From: Lachnospiraceae bacterium
Lineage (GTDB): Bacteria; Bacillota; Clostridia; Lachnospirales; Lachnospiraceae
Direction: 5' to 3'
Length of the DNA: 64,000 bases
Assembly: GCA_018056425.1 (NCBI GenBank)
Contig: JAGPFR010000005.1
Location: forward strand, 1-64,000
Below are positions 42,976 to 52,149 of this stretch, piece by piece; the first letter of the stretch is position 1; every line of letters begins with the position of its first letter. The position numbers and the translations under genes were made by a program. The notes beneath the pieces were generated by a model. The model saw only the letters and a list, made by a program, of their open reading frames with translations. It did not search any database and had not been told where the DNA came from.

Positions 42976-44658
42976 ATGCTTAAAAATTTACATGTACAAA
43001 ACCTGGCTCTTATAGAGGATGCGGATATCGAATTCTCCGAAGGGCTCAATATCCTGACCGGTGAGACCGGTGCGGGTAAATCCTTACTCATGGGCTCCGT
43101 GATGATGGCCATGGGTTCCAAATTTGATACCTCAATGATCAGAAAGGGAGCGGAGCAGGCACTTGTCGAGCTGGTGTTTGATGCTGTTCCCGAAAAGGCA
43201 CTTGAGGTTCTTAAAGAACTTGATATCTATCCGGAAGAAGACGGAAGTGTGATCATAAAGAGAACCTGTTCTTCATCCAGAAGTTCGTGCAAAATCAACG
43301 GATCAAATGTTGCCGTAAGAGAGATGAAAAAACTCGCTCAGGCATTCATCGATGTTCACGGACAAAGAGATTATGAGACACTTCTCAAAAAGTCCGAACT
43401 TCTGGCAATACTCGATCTTTATTCGGGTGATAAGATGCCGGATCTCTTAAAGGATATACGTAATAAGTATCACGTGATGACAGAGCTTAAGGATAAGCTT
43501 GAAGAAGAAACATCCGATACCGGTTCATCATTACGCGAAGCATCGCTTGCAGAGTTTGAGGTCGGTGAGATCGAAGATGCAGCTCTCATCCCCGGTGAAG
43601 ATGAGGAACTTGAAGCTTCATACAGAAAGCTCAATAACTTCAGAAAGATTGCGGAAGGCCTCGGAAGAGCTCATGCAATGATCGGTTCGGATGAAGGAGA
43701 GAATGCTTTTTCTCTTACCTCCATGGCCTTGAGGGAACTTTCACAGATATCCGAATATGATGGTGAAGTAAAAGGCTTTGAGGAAGAATTAAGATCCGCG
43801 GAATCCATTTTAGGTGATCTGAATATGTCCCTGGGTTCGTATATTTCCTCAATGGAATTTGATGAAGAAGAGTTTGCACGCATAGAGGAAAGACTCGATC
43901 TTATCAATAAGCTTAAGAGTAAATACGGAAGAACAATACCTGATATTCTGAAGTATGCGCAGGATCGAAGGGAAGTTCTTGAAAAACTGTCGGATTACGA
44001 TGCATATCTTGAAAAACTCAAAGAGGATGTAAAGAAGGCTGAGGATGATTACTTTGAATCAGCGAGGAAGGCATCCGCTATCAGAAAAAAGAATGCACCT
44101 TTGCTTGAGAAGGAATTGACCGGGAGATTAAAGGATCTTAATTTCAATTCCGTAGATCTGGAGATCAGACTCGAAGAGGTTAAACCCGGTCCTTCGGGAT
44201 GTGATGCGGTTGATTTCTATATTTCATTTAATCCCGGAGAGGACAGAAAGCCCATCGCAGAGGCTTCATCCGGCGGAGAACTTTCAAGAATGATGCTTGC
44301 CGTAAAGACTGTCATGGCGGGAAGGGAAGATACCGGAACACTCATCTTTGATGAGATAGATGCCGGTATAAGCGGAATCACGGCATGGAAGGTTGCTGAG
44401 TCTTTGTCGGGAGTATCAAGGCATCATCAGGTGATCTGCATCACGCATCTTCCTCAGATCGCGGCAATGGCAGATAACCATTTTGTAATAACAAAAATGT
44501 CGGACGCTTCCTCCACAACGACCGACATCAGACTTATTGATGAAGAGGATTCTATAGCGGAGATCGCAAGACTTCTCGGATCGGATTCACTTTCCGAAAG
44601 TTCGCTGTCCAATGCAAGAGATCTTAAATCCAAAGCATCAGCATCAAAAAACAGATAA
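42976..44658 (+). CDS. recN: DNA repair protein RecN
   Basis: A 560-residue SMC-like ATPase acting early in double-strand break repair. Walker A is TGETGAGKSLLM, the ABC signature EASSGGELSRMMLA and Walker B TLIFDEIDAGISG; the middle (about 155-370) is coiled coil. It starts after a 55-bp gap with AAAAGGCGG. It ends the asp23-recN run and is followed by the REP-like element. Confidence 0.96.
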   Translation: MLKNLHVQNLALIEDADIEFSEGLNILTGETGAGKSLLMGSVMMAMGSKFDTSMIRKGAEQALVELVFDAVPEKALEVLKELDIYPEEDGSVIIKRTCSSSRSSCKINGSNVAVREMKKLAQAFIDVHGQRDYETLLKKSELLAILDLYSGDKMPDLLKDIRNKYHVMTELKDKLEEETSDTGSSLREASLAEFEVGEIEDAALIPGEDEELEASYRKLNNFRKIAEGLGRAHAMIGSDEGENAFSLTSMALRELSQISEYDGEVKGFEEELRSAESILGDLNMSLGSYISSMEFDEEEFARIEERLDLINKLKSKYGRTIPDILKYAQDRREVLEKLSDYDAYLEKLKEDVKKAEDDYFESARKASAIRKKNAPLLEKELTGRLKDLNFNSVDLEIRLEEVKPGPSGCDAVDFYISFNPGEDRKPIAEASSGGELSRMMLAVKTVMAGREDTGTLIFDEIDAGISGITAWKVAESLSGVSRHHQVICITHLPQIAAMADNHFVITKMSDASSTTTDIRLIDEEDSIAEIARLLGSDSLSESSLSNARDLKSKASASKNR

Positions 44659-44661
44659 TCA

Positions 44662-44759
44662 GATGACACGGGGATGTTTCTACTGTCATCTTTTCGTGAG
44701 ACTTGGCACAGGCACTTGATCTATACAAAAGATGACAGAAGAAACGTCCCCGTGTCATC
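44662..44759. repeat. REP-like nested inverted repeat
   Basis: Two 33-bp arms (44662-44694 and 44727-44759) are inverted copies with 31 of 33 bases matching, around a 32-base centre. Each arm is itself a small hairpin: GATGACA ... TGTCATC. The core words GACACGGGGA and GTTTCT-CTGTCATC resemble REP sequences that in other bacteria travel with REP-associated (RAYT) transposases. No transposase is present nearby. It fills the gap between recN and the first lipoprotein and ends right at that gene's ribosome binding site; it may also act as a terminator for recN, although no T-run follows. Confidence 0.8.
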
Positions 44760-44776
44760 TTCGTAAGGAGGAGATT

Positions 44777-46093
44777 ATGAAAAGGAAGTACCTTGCTCTT
44801 ATACTTGCCTGTTTTATGACAGTTCCTTTGTTTATGTCGTCCTGCGGAAAGGCCGCCGAAGAGATTTCGCAAGCAGAAGACGATGAGGATGATGAGGAAG
44901 GTGAAGAAAGGGAATCGGAAGAGCCTGAAGAAGACGATGAAGAGTCGGAACCTGAACTTCCTGCTTTGGTCAAAGAGATCGATGATGAAACTTTATCATC
45001 ACAGGTCGGTGTTTTTTTATCCGATCGTGATGAGTGGGTGATTCCCGCTGAAGAATCACTTCAGGCTGACACCACTTACTATGCTTTGACGGATATGAAT
45101 TTTAACGGCCGCGCGGAACTGATTGTCGGTGACTGGATGGGCACCGTTAATGCAAGTACGGTCAGGATATATGAGATAGATGAAAAAGGGGATGATTTTA
45201 CCTCTTTGGATTGGTCGTTTACAGGACTTGATTCCGATAAAAATTCTTATCCGGATGTATCCTTCAACACTTATGTAAGTGCGTATTATGACAGGAAAAC
45301 AGGAACGGCTCATTTCCTTTTCAATGATTTTTATCTGTATTCTTTCAGTTCCGGCGGTACAAGACAATGCGATCTGTCAATCGTCTCGGATATGGTGGTC
45401 AGCGATGCTTATGCGATGGCTTTTTCCATCGGTTCCGACGGAGATGAGAAGGACACTTATTACGGACCTGACGGAGAGATAACGGAGACTGAGTATTATA
45501 CCCTCACATCTTCCTATCCGGAGGGCTATACGCTTAACAGCTTTGCCTTTGGATTCTATTTCGGAGAAGATATTTATACCCGGGGCGGAGTCTGCGTTCA
45601 GGATATGGACGATGATCATCTGGGCAACATCCTGACCGACTCATATCATGTTTTTTCGGGAAAACTTGATTATGATACTTTTTACAAAAGACATATGATA
45701 GACGAAGGTGCCATGAATCCCGAAACTCTTTTGGAGCTTTCCGTGGGAAGCTGGGGCCTTGTGATGACGGATACTGAAGGTAATATCAATTATTACACCC
45801 CTGATGATGATCATTATATGACACTGGATGTATATGAAGATATGTCGGTACATCTCGTTGAAGATGCCGGAACCGGGGTCGAATATTCGATCGATATGAA
45901 TGTATTCGAGCATGGTGACGGTTCGCTGATGGGATCCTTTACTCCCCTGAGTACCGACGGAAGATATTATGATGATCTTGTGCTGTCTATAACCGATGTC
46001 AATGATGACGGATTATTGGTTGTTACCGAGGATGTATGGGAAGGTCAGAATTATCTTGGCGGAACCATCCTTTACTTCGAAAGACTTAACTGA
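44777..46093 (+). CDS. Acidic lipoprotein, paralogue 1
   Basis: A 438-residue secreted lipoprotein of unknown function. The start at 44777 (AAGGAGGAG upstream) gives a lipoprotein signal peptide KRKYLALILACFMTVPLFMS with lipobox MSSC (Cys22). A very acidic Glu/Asp linker follows (about 30-65), then a domain with the calcium-loop-like DMNFNGRAELIVGD, a region ending DSYHVFSGKLDYDTFYK and a C-terminal domain beginning VGSWGLVMTDTEGNINYYTPDD. The same order appears in the next two genes. The frame is open upstream to 44732 within the REP element, but that stretch is not credible as protein. Confidence 0.8.
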   Translation: MKRKYLALILACFMTVPLFMSSCGKAAEEISQAEDDEDDEEGEERESEEPEEDDEESEPELPALVKEIDDETLSSQVGVFLSDRDEWVIPAEESLQADTTYYALTDMNFNGRAELIVGDWMGTVNASTVRIYEIDEKGDDFTSLDWSFTGLDSDKNSYPDVSFNTYVSAYYDRKTGTAHFLFNDFYLYSFSSGGTRQCDLSIVSDMVVSDAYAMAFSIGSDGDEKDTYYGPDGEITETEYYTLTSSYPEGYTLNSFAFGFYFGEDIYTRGGVCVQDMDDDHLGNILTDSYHVFSGKLDYDTFYKRHMIDEGAMNPETLLELSVGSWGLVMTDTEGNINYYTPDDDHYMTLDVYEDMSVHLVEDAGTGVEYSIDMNVFEHGDGSLMGSFTPLSTDGRYYDDLVLSITDVNDDGLLVVTEDVWEGQNYLGGTILYFERLN

Positions 46094-46107
46094 TTGGAGG
46101 AAATGCT

Positions 46108-47781
46108 ATGAAAAAGAAGTATCTGGCTGTTTTACTTGCCTGCTTTATAACAATTCCCTGCTTTTTGACTTCCTGCGGAAGGATCGCGGATGAAATCGTT
46201 ACGGATGAAGAAGATGATAAGGATGATACGGACGAAGAAGAGGACGAGGAAGAAGAACCCGTATACATCGATGCCATAAGTGATGATGATCTGGAAGAGC
46301 AGCTTGGTGTGATAATCGATAATCGTGACGACTGGCTTATTGCGGCAGGCAGCAGCGCTCCGATAGACGAGGTCAGCTATTGTTTAACTGATCTCGATCA
46401 TAACGGAAGAGCTGAGGTGATATCCATATCCCGTTTTGACTACACCAGTCATAATGAAGTTCATGTATATGAAGTTGATAAAGATGGTAAAGGACTTGAC
46501 GAGGCAAAGTGGAAATTTAAGGGGCTGGAAAAAACTTCCGATCAATACCCCGATTTTGAATCGGATTATGCCTTTCTGAGTTATTACGATAAAAAAGAAA
46601 ACGAAACCCACTACTTTATAGATAATTTCTTTGATAACGGCAACATGGAATTAGGAACCGTTTACTGTGACCTTAAGTATGTTGACGGTAAGATTACCTG
46701 TTTGAATTATGCGGCAATAGTTCATTCAGGCGATTACGGGTATTATTTTGAAGACGGTACCGAAGCTGCCGATGATGAAGAATTTTTCGATCATCTCACG
46801 GATTATACCAAGAAGTCCCGTTCGGATTTTCTGTATTTCGGTTTTTTCACCGGAAGCTATTCTGAAGCGGACAGATTTGACGGGATGGATGATGACGAAT
46901 GGGAAGAGGTTCTTACCGCGTCTTACCATGTTTTTATCGGAGAGATGGATCAGGATGTATTTGACGGTACATATAACAGTTATGATGAACCGGATTCTGA
47001 CGGTATTTCATATGATGATCTGGTCGGTACATGGATGCTTTATTCCAGCGATGACGGTTACGAGACCGAGTATTACGACAAGGATTCGGACGGATATTTT
47101 GTAATTGACTTATTTCCTGATATGACAGGCGAATTGCAGATTCACATTGAAGATACTTCTGTATCCAAAGAACTGGAAGTCTATGATGAGGATGGATTCT
47201 GGATATTGGAAATGCGGGATCCCGAAGGAGATGTACTGGATGAGGATCTTGACTATGTACAGTTTATGATCATGGATATGACGGATGACGGGCAGGATAT
47301 TTCCGTTTACAACCTTGTTTATGACAAGGACGGTTTTATCGAAGAAGGCTACGATCTTGTATTTATCAGGGATAAGGATTCACAGGGCGGTGGCAGCTCG
47401 GATCAATCACTTGACAGATATATCGGTGAATGGGAGCTTGTTTCCAGTGAGATCGAGGGTGATGTGACTTATTACGAGCCGGGCGGTTCATTTAATGCGA
47501 CCCTGATCGTAAGTGAAGACGGCATGGCGGATCTATTGGAGTACAGAAACGGCAAGCTTGACCTAGAGATAAATGCCGAAATGGAGTTTGACCGAAGCGG
47601 TCTTCCCTATTTCGGATACAGTGATCCGGATGCGCTTACTCCGCCCATAGCGACCGAGACTTATACATTATTCCTTAATATAGCGGATTACGAAATAATG
47701 GATGTATATCTTGATTTCTATGACGAAGATGGGGATTTTATCGGCGGATGTGTCCTGACATTTGAAAAAACCTACGGTTAA
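46108..47781 (+). CDS. Acidic lipoprotein, paralogue 2 with duplicated C-terminal domain
   Basis: A 557-residue lipoprotein with signal KKKYLAVLLACFITIPCFLT and lipobox LTSC (Cys22), an acidic linker, the loop DLDHNGRAEVISIS, and ASYHVFIGEMDQDVFDG. It is ~115 residues longer than its neighbours because the C-terminal domain occurs twice: LVGTWMLYSSDDGYETEYYD and IGEWELVSSEIEGDVTYYEP. An 14-bp gap with TTGGAGGAA separates it from paralogue 1. No enzyme motif was recognised; surface binding is plausible. Confidence 0.8.
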   Translation: MKKKYLAVLLACFITIPCFLTSCGRIADEIVTDEEDDKDDTDEEEDEEEEPVYIDAISDDDLEEQLGVIIDNRDDWLIAAGSSAPIDEVSYCLTDLDHNGRAEVISISRFDYTSHNEVHVYEVDKDGKGLDEAKWKFKGLEKTSDQYPDFESDYAFLSYYDKKENETHYFIDNFFDNGNMELGTVYCDLKYVDGKITCLNYAAIVHSGDYGYYFEDGTEAADDEEFFDHLTDYTKKSRSDFLYFGFFTGSYSEADRFDGMDDDEWEEVLTASYHVFIGEMDQDVFDGTYNSYDEPDSDGISYDDLVGTWMLYSSDDGYETEYYDKDSDGYFVIDLFPDMTGELQIHIEDTSVSKELEVYDEDGFWILEMRDPEGDVLDEDLDYVQFMIMDMTDDGQDISVYNLVYDKDGFIEEGYDLVFIRDKDSQGGGSSDQSLDRYIGEWELVSSEIEGDVTYYEPGGSFNATLIVSEDGMADLLEYRNGKLDLEINAEMEFDRSGLPYFGYSDPDALTPPIATETYTLFLNIADYEIMDVYLDFYDEDGDFIGGCVLTFEKTYG

Positions 47782-47828
47782 GTAAAAGAGTCGGAAAGAA
47801 ATATCCCGCTGATTTCCGGAGGAGATAT

Positions 47829-49169
47829 ATGAGAAAAAAATACTTTGCACTTATGATGGCCGGCATTCTTTGTTCTTCGGTTTTTATGTCCGGATGCGGT
47901 AAAGCGGACGAACCTCAGACTGAGATCGAAGAAGATGACGAAGAAGATGACGATGATGAAGATGAGGACAGTGACGGGGAAGAAGATTCGGAAGACGATA
48001 TTTCAGACTCTTCGAATGAAACGGATGAGAAGACAGATCCGTCCGAAATAGTCAAAGAAATCGATGAGGATGAGCTTTATTCGCAGATAGACATCTTCCT
48101 GGATAACCGTGATGCCATCTTTTTCCCGGAATCGGATGATTACCTTTATACCAGCTGCGCAGTGTGTGATCTGGATTTCAACGGAAGGTGCGAGCTTGTT
48201 CTCGCGGGCGGAAGCTGGTACGGTGCAGAGCTTGAAAACCGTATTTATGAGATCAGTGAAGACGGGGACGGTTACTATATCCCAGAGTATGCTTTTCTGG
48301 GAATGGAATCGGAGCAGCGCATTGTGCCTAAATTGTCTAATTGGAATTCTCTGGATGCATTTTATGATAAGAACGATGGAAGAGTTCATTATCTGATGCC
48401 GCAATCCCTTCCCAATGACTCTGATGATTCCGGATTCTGCTATTGTGATGTTTCCCTGAAAGGCGGCGTTATTCAAAATGATATTTATGGTATGTATCAA
48501 TATCATTATGATGACGGATATCAGGCTGTCTATTTTGGCCCTAATGGTGAAATGACCCAGGATGAATTTAATGAATATATCGATTCATATCCCGGAGATC
48601 ATGTCGTAAAGAGTATGACTTTCGGTACATATGAAGGAACGGCTTATTACCCTCTCTCCGACGGAGATATAGAGACCATGGATTCGGAGGCACTCAGGAA
48701 AATCCTGGCCGATTCATACCGCGTATTTTCCGGAACCATGACATACAGTGAATTCAGAAGGATCCATTCAACGCACAGTAACGATTACGACGACGCGGGA
48801 AACCTGCTTCGTGACAGTGTCGGAAGCTGGGGACTGTACGTTACGGATACGGAGGGGGATGTAACTTATTACACTCCGGACAGTGAGTTCTATATGACCG
48901 TGGATATTTATGAGGACGGTTCATTTGATCTTTACAGGTTCCTGAATACCGACCATGAAATGACCATAAGCGGTGTTCTGGAAGCGGATGAAAACGACGA
49001 TCTGTCCTACACGTATACACCTGAATCAGATGATGAAATGGGCGGCTCTACTCTTGAGATAATAGTATGCGAGGTCAATATGGACGGACGGCTGGTGATC
49101 TCTACGAGTTCAATGTACGGAAATGAATATCTCGGAGGAAGCACCTGGTATTTCGACAGGATTGATTGA
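47829..49169 (+). CDS. Acidic lipoprotein, paralogue 3
   Basis: A 446-residue lipoprotein with signal RKKYFALMMAGILCSSVFMS and lipobox MSGC (Cys22 region), an even longer Glu/Asp/Ser linker (about 30-70), the loop DLDFNGRCELVLAGG, DSYRVFSGTMTYSEFRR, and VGSWGLYVTDTEGDVTYYTPD near the C-terminus. GGAGGAG precedes its ATG. It is the third member of the tandem family and closest to paralogue 1 in length and layout. Function unknown. Confidence 0.8.
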   Translation: MRKKYFALMMAGILCSSVFMSGCGKADEPQTEIEEDDEEDDDDEDEDSDGEEDSEDDISDSSNETDEKTDPSEIVKEIDEDELYSQIDIFLDNRDAIFFPESDDYLYTSCAVCDLDFNGRCELVLAGGSWYGAELENRIYEISEDGDGYYIPEYAFLGMESEQRIVPKLSNWNSLDAFYDKNDGRVHYLMPQSLPNDSDDSGFCYCDVSLKGGVIQNDIYGMYQYHYDDGYQAVYFGPNGEMTQDEFNEYIDSYPGDHVVKSMTFGTYEGTAYYPLSDGDIETMDSEALRKILADSYRVFSGTMTYSEFRRIHSTHSNDYDDAGNLLRDSVGSWGLYVTDTEGDVTYYTPDSEFYMTVDIYEDGSFDLYRFLNTDHEMTISGVLEADENDDLSYTYTPESDDEMGGSTLEIIVCEVNMDGRLVISTSSMYGNEYLGGSTWYFDRID

Positions 49170-49196
49170 CGAAACCGTTAATACACAGGATGAAAT

Positions 49197-49225
49197 TTGA
49201 CTCAGGGTTTCGTCGGTGGTATTGT
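49197..49225 (+). promoter_or_regulatory. Promoter of the Pro-Glu repeat lipoprotein gene
   Basis: TTGACT (49197-49202), 17-bp spacer, TATTGT (49220-49225) with TGG before it. A 9-bp inverted repeat GACGAAACC/GGTTTCGTC (49168-49176 and 49206-49214) spans the -35 region. Confidence 0.55.
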
Positions 49226-49258
49226 GTCTTTTGGTTTTGTATATAAAAGGAGGATAAT

Positions 49259-50080
49259 ATGAAAAAAGCAGCTTTTAAAAAGCTTGCATCCGTTTCGCTT
49301 GCGCTGACTCTTCTTGCCGGCATTTGCGGATGTGGTGCAGCAAAGACTTTCCCCATCGAAGTATCCGAGACCAAGGTTGAGGTTGAAGTAGATGAGAAGG
49401 TAAAGGTAGAGATTGAGAATTATGAAGATCTTAAAGACGTTGTTGTAGAGATTGATGACGATGATATCGCCAAGGTTAAGGAGAACAACGGTACCATCAC
49501 CATTACCGGACTTGAAGACGGTAAAGCTAAGGTTACCGTTACCGCTTCCAACTCTGAGGATGAGATCGCCATCAAAGTAACCGTTAATGCTCCCGAACCC
49601 GAGCCTGAACCCGAGCCCGAACCCGAGCCCGAACCTGAACCCGAGCCCGAGCCTGAACCCGAACCCAGCACCACCGGATCTGTGGATGACTGGTACGGAA
49701 CCTATTCGGGAACCATTTCCCTTTACGGAACCGATAAGTGGTCCGATGAGAGCTATGAGTGGGACATTTACGCTATTGTCGATGAGTCCAACGGACAGCC
49801 TTTCTTCGAAGGCTTCTCTGATGAGATGGATCTCTGGGGCGGAGACTGGTCAACAGAAGGAAATGCAGTATTCTCATTCTGGGTAGACCTTACCGAGGAC
49901 AAGATGACCGCAGATACCTCTTATGATTGCTGGATCCTTGATGAGGATGACCTTTCCGACAGCGATTATGTATATTACTGGTATTCATATGAGCGTGATT
50001 ATCTCCTTATCTGCCTCAACTACTATGATCCCGATTATGACGGCGGATTTGATGTATACATCACCCTTACCAAGGACTGA
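49259..50080 (+). CDS. Lipoprotein with BIG2-like domain and Pro-Glu repeat
   Basis: A 273-residue lipoprotein. The signal is KKAAFKKLASVSLALTLLAG with the lipobox ICGC. Residues ~30-110 resemble a bacterial Ig-like (BIG2) domain ending GTITITGLEDGKAKVTVTAS. Then comes a rigid spacer of 12 Pro-Glu pairs (49592-49666) and a C-terminal Trp/Asp-rich domain (DDWYGTYSGTISLYGTDKW onward) of unknown fold. The layout, anchor-Ig-spacer-ligand domain, suggests a surface-displayed binding module. It has its own promoter and a strong terminator, and differs from the three upstream lipoproteins in sequence. Confidence 0.8.
   Translation: MKKAAFKKLASVSLALTLLAGICGCGAAKTFPIEVSETKVEVEVDEKVKVEIENYEDLKDVVVEIDDDDIAKVKENNGTITITGLEDGKAKVTVTASNSEDEIAIKVTVNAPEPEPEPEPEPEPEPEPEPEPEPEPSTTGSVDDWYGTYSGTISLYGTDKWSDESYEWDIYAIVDESNGQPFFEGFSDEMDLWGGDWSTEGNAVFSFWVDLTEDKMTADTSYDCWILDEDDLSDSDYVYYWYSYERDYLLICLNYYDPDYDGGFDVYITLTKD
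49592..49666 (+). repeat. Pro-Glu dipeptide-coding repeat
   Basis: 25 codons encode 12 Pro-Glu pairs plus one Pro. Synonymous codons (ccc/cct, gaa/gag) vary, so the DNA is not a perfect hexamer array, but it is close enough to be prone to length change. Confidence 0.9.
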
Positions 50081-50100
50081 TAAGTAAATACGCATGTTTG

Positions 50101-50130
50101 GGCGGATTCCCTGTGGAATCCGCCTTTTTT
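50101..50130 (+). terminator. Terminator of the Pro-Glu lipoprotein gene
   Basis: GGCGGATTCC (50101-50110), CTGT, GGAATCCGCC (50115-50124), then TTTTTT. Perfect 10-bp stem. Confidence 0.95.
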
Positions 50131-50133
50131 AGT

Positions 50134-50166
50134 GCTGTGACAGGGGTGCCGACCCCCTGTCACAGC
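50134..50166. repeat. REP-like palindrome
   Basis: GCTGTGACAGGGG (50134-50146) and CCCCTGTCACAGC (50154-50166) form a perfect 13-bp stem with a 7-base loop and no T-run. The word TGACAGGGG is related in style to the TGACACGGGG of the element at 44662 and lies just after a complete terminator, so it is not needed as a terminator. Confidence 0.65.
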
Positions 50167-50174
50167 CTTTCTAC

Positions 50175-50203
50175 TTGAAAAATGCTTCTTCATGCGGTAT
50201 ATT
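50175..50203 (+). promoter_or_regulatory. typA promoter
   Basis: TTGAAA (50175-50180), 17-bp spacer, TATATT (50198-50203), 24 bp before the ATG at 50228. Confidence 0.65.
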
Positions 50204-50227
50204 ATTAAGGTTTTGAGAGGAGCAAAT

Positions 50228-52060
50228 ATGATAACCAAGAGAGAAGACATAAGAAATGTCGCTATTATCGCACATGTAGACCATGGTAAGACCACCCTGG
50301 TTGATGAGCTTTTGAAGCAGAGCGGTGTATTCAGAGAGAATCAGGAAGTAGCGGAGCGTGTAATGGACTCCGGAGATATCGAGCGTGAGCGCGGTATCAC
50401 CATTCTTTCCAAGAATACCGCAGTTACATATAAGAATACCAAGATCAACATTATCGATACTCCGGGACATGCGGATTTCGGCGGTGAGGTTGAGCGTGTA
50501 CTCAAGATGGTTAATGGTGTAATCCTCGTTGTTGATGCATTCGAGGGTGCTATGCCCCAGACCAAGTTTGTACTCAGGAAGGCACTTGAGCTTAAGCTTC
50601 CCGTTATCGTATGTATCAATAAGATCGACCGCCCCGAGGCTCGTCCCAGAGAGGTTGTCGACGAGGTTCTTGAACTTTTTCTTGAACTTGATGCTGACGA
50701 TGCTCAGCTTGACTGTCCTTTCGTATACGCTTCCGCAAAGAGCGGTATTGCGAGCATGGATCCCGATACTCAGGGAACCAGCATGGCACCTCTTTTTGAT
50801 ACCATTATCGATTACATTCCAGCTCCCGAGGGTGATCCCGAGGCAGGTACCCAGGTACTTATCTCCACAATCGATTACAACGAGTATGTCGGACGTATCG
50901 GTATCGGTAAGGTTGAGAACGGTTCCGTCAAAGTAAACCAGGAAGTTGTCATCTGTAACCATCACGATCCCGATAAGCTTATCAAGACCAAGATAAGCAA
51001 GCTCTATGAGTTTGACGGACTTGCCAAGGTTGAAGTCAATGAAGCTAAGATCGGATCTATTGTTGCCATTTCGGGTATTTCGGAGATTCACATCGGAGAT
51101 ACCATCTGCAGCCCCGATGCCGTGGATCCCATTCCTTTCCAGAAGATCTCCGAGCCTACCATTGCCATAGATTTCTGTGTTAACGATTCACCTCTTGCAG
51201 GACAGGAAGGAAAGTTCGTTACATCCAGACATCTCAGGGACAGACTTTACAAAGAGCTTAATACTGACGTTTCACTCAGAGTCGAGGAGACCGAAGATAC
51301 CGACCGTTTCAAGGTATCCGGAAGAGGAGAACTTCATCTTTCCGTTCTCATAGAGACTATGAGAAGAGAAGGATATGAGTTTGCGGTATCCAAGGCTGAG
51401 GTTCTTTATAAGACCGATGAAAACGGTAAGAAGACCGAGCCCATGGAAGTTGCTTATATCGATGTTCCCAATGACTGCACCGGCGCTGTTATCGAAAAGC
51501 TCGGAAGCAGAAAAGGCGAACTTCGCAACATGAGTTCCATCAGCGGAGGCACCTATACCAGACTTGAGTTCCTTATCCCTTCAAGAGGTCTTATCGGATA
51601 CAGAGGGGAGTTCCTCACAGATACCAAGGGAAACGGAGTTATCAATACCGAATTTGACGGATATGCCCTTTATAAGGGTGATATCTCTTACAGAAAGATG
51701 GGATCACTCATCGCATTTGAAGCAGGCGAGGCCATTACCTACGGTCTCTTCAATGCTCAGGAGAGAGGCACTCTGTTCATCGGCCCCGGCGATAAGGTGT
51801 ATGCCGGCATGGTCGTCGGTGAGACCGGAAGATCCGAGGATATCGAGGTCAACGTATGCAAGAAGAAGCAGCTGACCAACACCAGATCTTCATCCGCAGA
51901 TGAAGCGCTTCGTCTTACACCTCCCAAGATTCTTTCACTTGAGCAGGCACTCGATTTTATTGAGACGGATGAACTCCTTGAGGTAACTCCTCAGACTCTT
52001 CGTATCAGAAAGAAGATTCTTGATTCAAGACTTCGTAAGAGAGCTAATTTCAGCAACTGA
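50228..52060 (+). CDS. typA: Ribosome-associated translational GTPase TypA/BipA
   Basis: A 610-residue GTPase of the EF-G/LepA class that binds 70S ribosomes and supports 50S assembly and stress growth. G1 is [19 protein letters not shown], switch [15 protein letters not shown]3 [16 protein letters not shown]4 [30 protein letters not shown] and the C-terminal [19 protein letters not shown] are BipA-specific. The ATG at 50228 with GAGAGGAGC is preferred to the in-frame ATG at 50192, which overlaps the promoter. Confidence 0.97.
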   Translation: MITKREDIRNVAIIAHVDHGKTTLVDELLKQSGVFRENQEVAERVMDSGDIERERGITILSKNTAVTYKNTKINIIDTPGHADFGGEVERVLKMVNGVILVVDAFEGAMPQTKFVLRKALELKLPVIVCINKIDRPEARPREVVDEVLELFLELDADDAQLDCPFVYASAKSGIASMDPDTQGTSMAPLFDTIIDYIPAPEGDPEAGTQVLISTIDYNEYVGRIGIGKVENGSVKVNQEVVICNHHDPDKLIKTKISKLYEFDGLAKVEVNEAKIGSIVAISGISEIHIGDTICSPDAVDPIPFQKISEPTIAIDFCVNDSPLAGQEGKFVTSRHLRDRLYKELNTDVSLRVEETEDTDRFKVSGRGELHLSVLIETMRREGYEFAVSKAEVLYKTDENGKKTEPMEVAYIDVPNDCTGAVIEKLGSRKGELRNMSSISGGTYTRLEFLIPSRGLIGYRGEFLTDTKGNGVINTEFDGYALYKGDISYRKMGSLIAFEAGEAITYGLFNAQERGTLFIGPGDKVYAGMVVGETGRSEDIEVNVCKKKQLTNTRSSSADEALRLTPPKILSLEQALDFIETDELLEVTPQTLRIRKKILDSRLRKRANFSN

Positions 52061-52066
52061 TAACAA

Positions 52067-52099
52067 ATGACACGGGATGTTTCCCGTGTCATCTTTTTT
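52067..52099 (+). terminator. Terminator of typA, REP-related
   Basis: ATGACACGGGA (52067-52077), TGTT loop, TCCCGTGTCAT (52082-52092), C, then six T. The stem and loop share ATGACACGGG(G)ATGTTTC with the left arm of the element at 44662. Confidence 0.9.
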
Positions 52100-52112
52100 A
52101 TATCTCACCCTG

Positions 52113-52121
52113 TGGTATACT
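52113..52121 (+). promoter_or_regulatory. Extended -10 promoter of the GtrII-like gene
   Basis: TGGTATACT (52113-52121), directly after the typA terminator; no clear -35 box. The ATG at 52150 follows AAAGGAG. Confidence 0.5.
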
Positions 52122-52149
52122 GTAATGGTATCAAAGGAGCAAATGACTG

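Noticed and set aside
44662..44759. CRISPR repeat or transposon end
   Set aside because: There are only two arms in inverted orientation, with no spacer series, no cas genes and no target-site duplication noticed; REP-like element is the better reading.
44662..44759. Ordinary rho-independent terminator for recN
   Set aside because: The structure is long, nested and lacks a following T-run on either side, so it does not fit a simple terminator.
49420..49674. Ser-Gly repeat protein on the minus strand
   Set aside because: It is the reverse strand of the Pro-Glu repeat and has no independent support.
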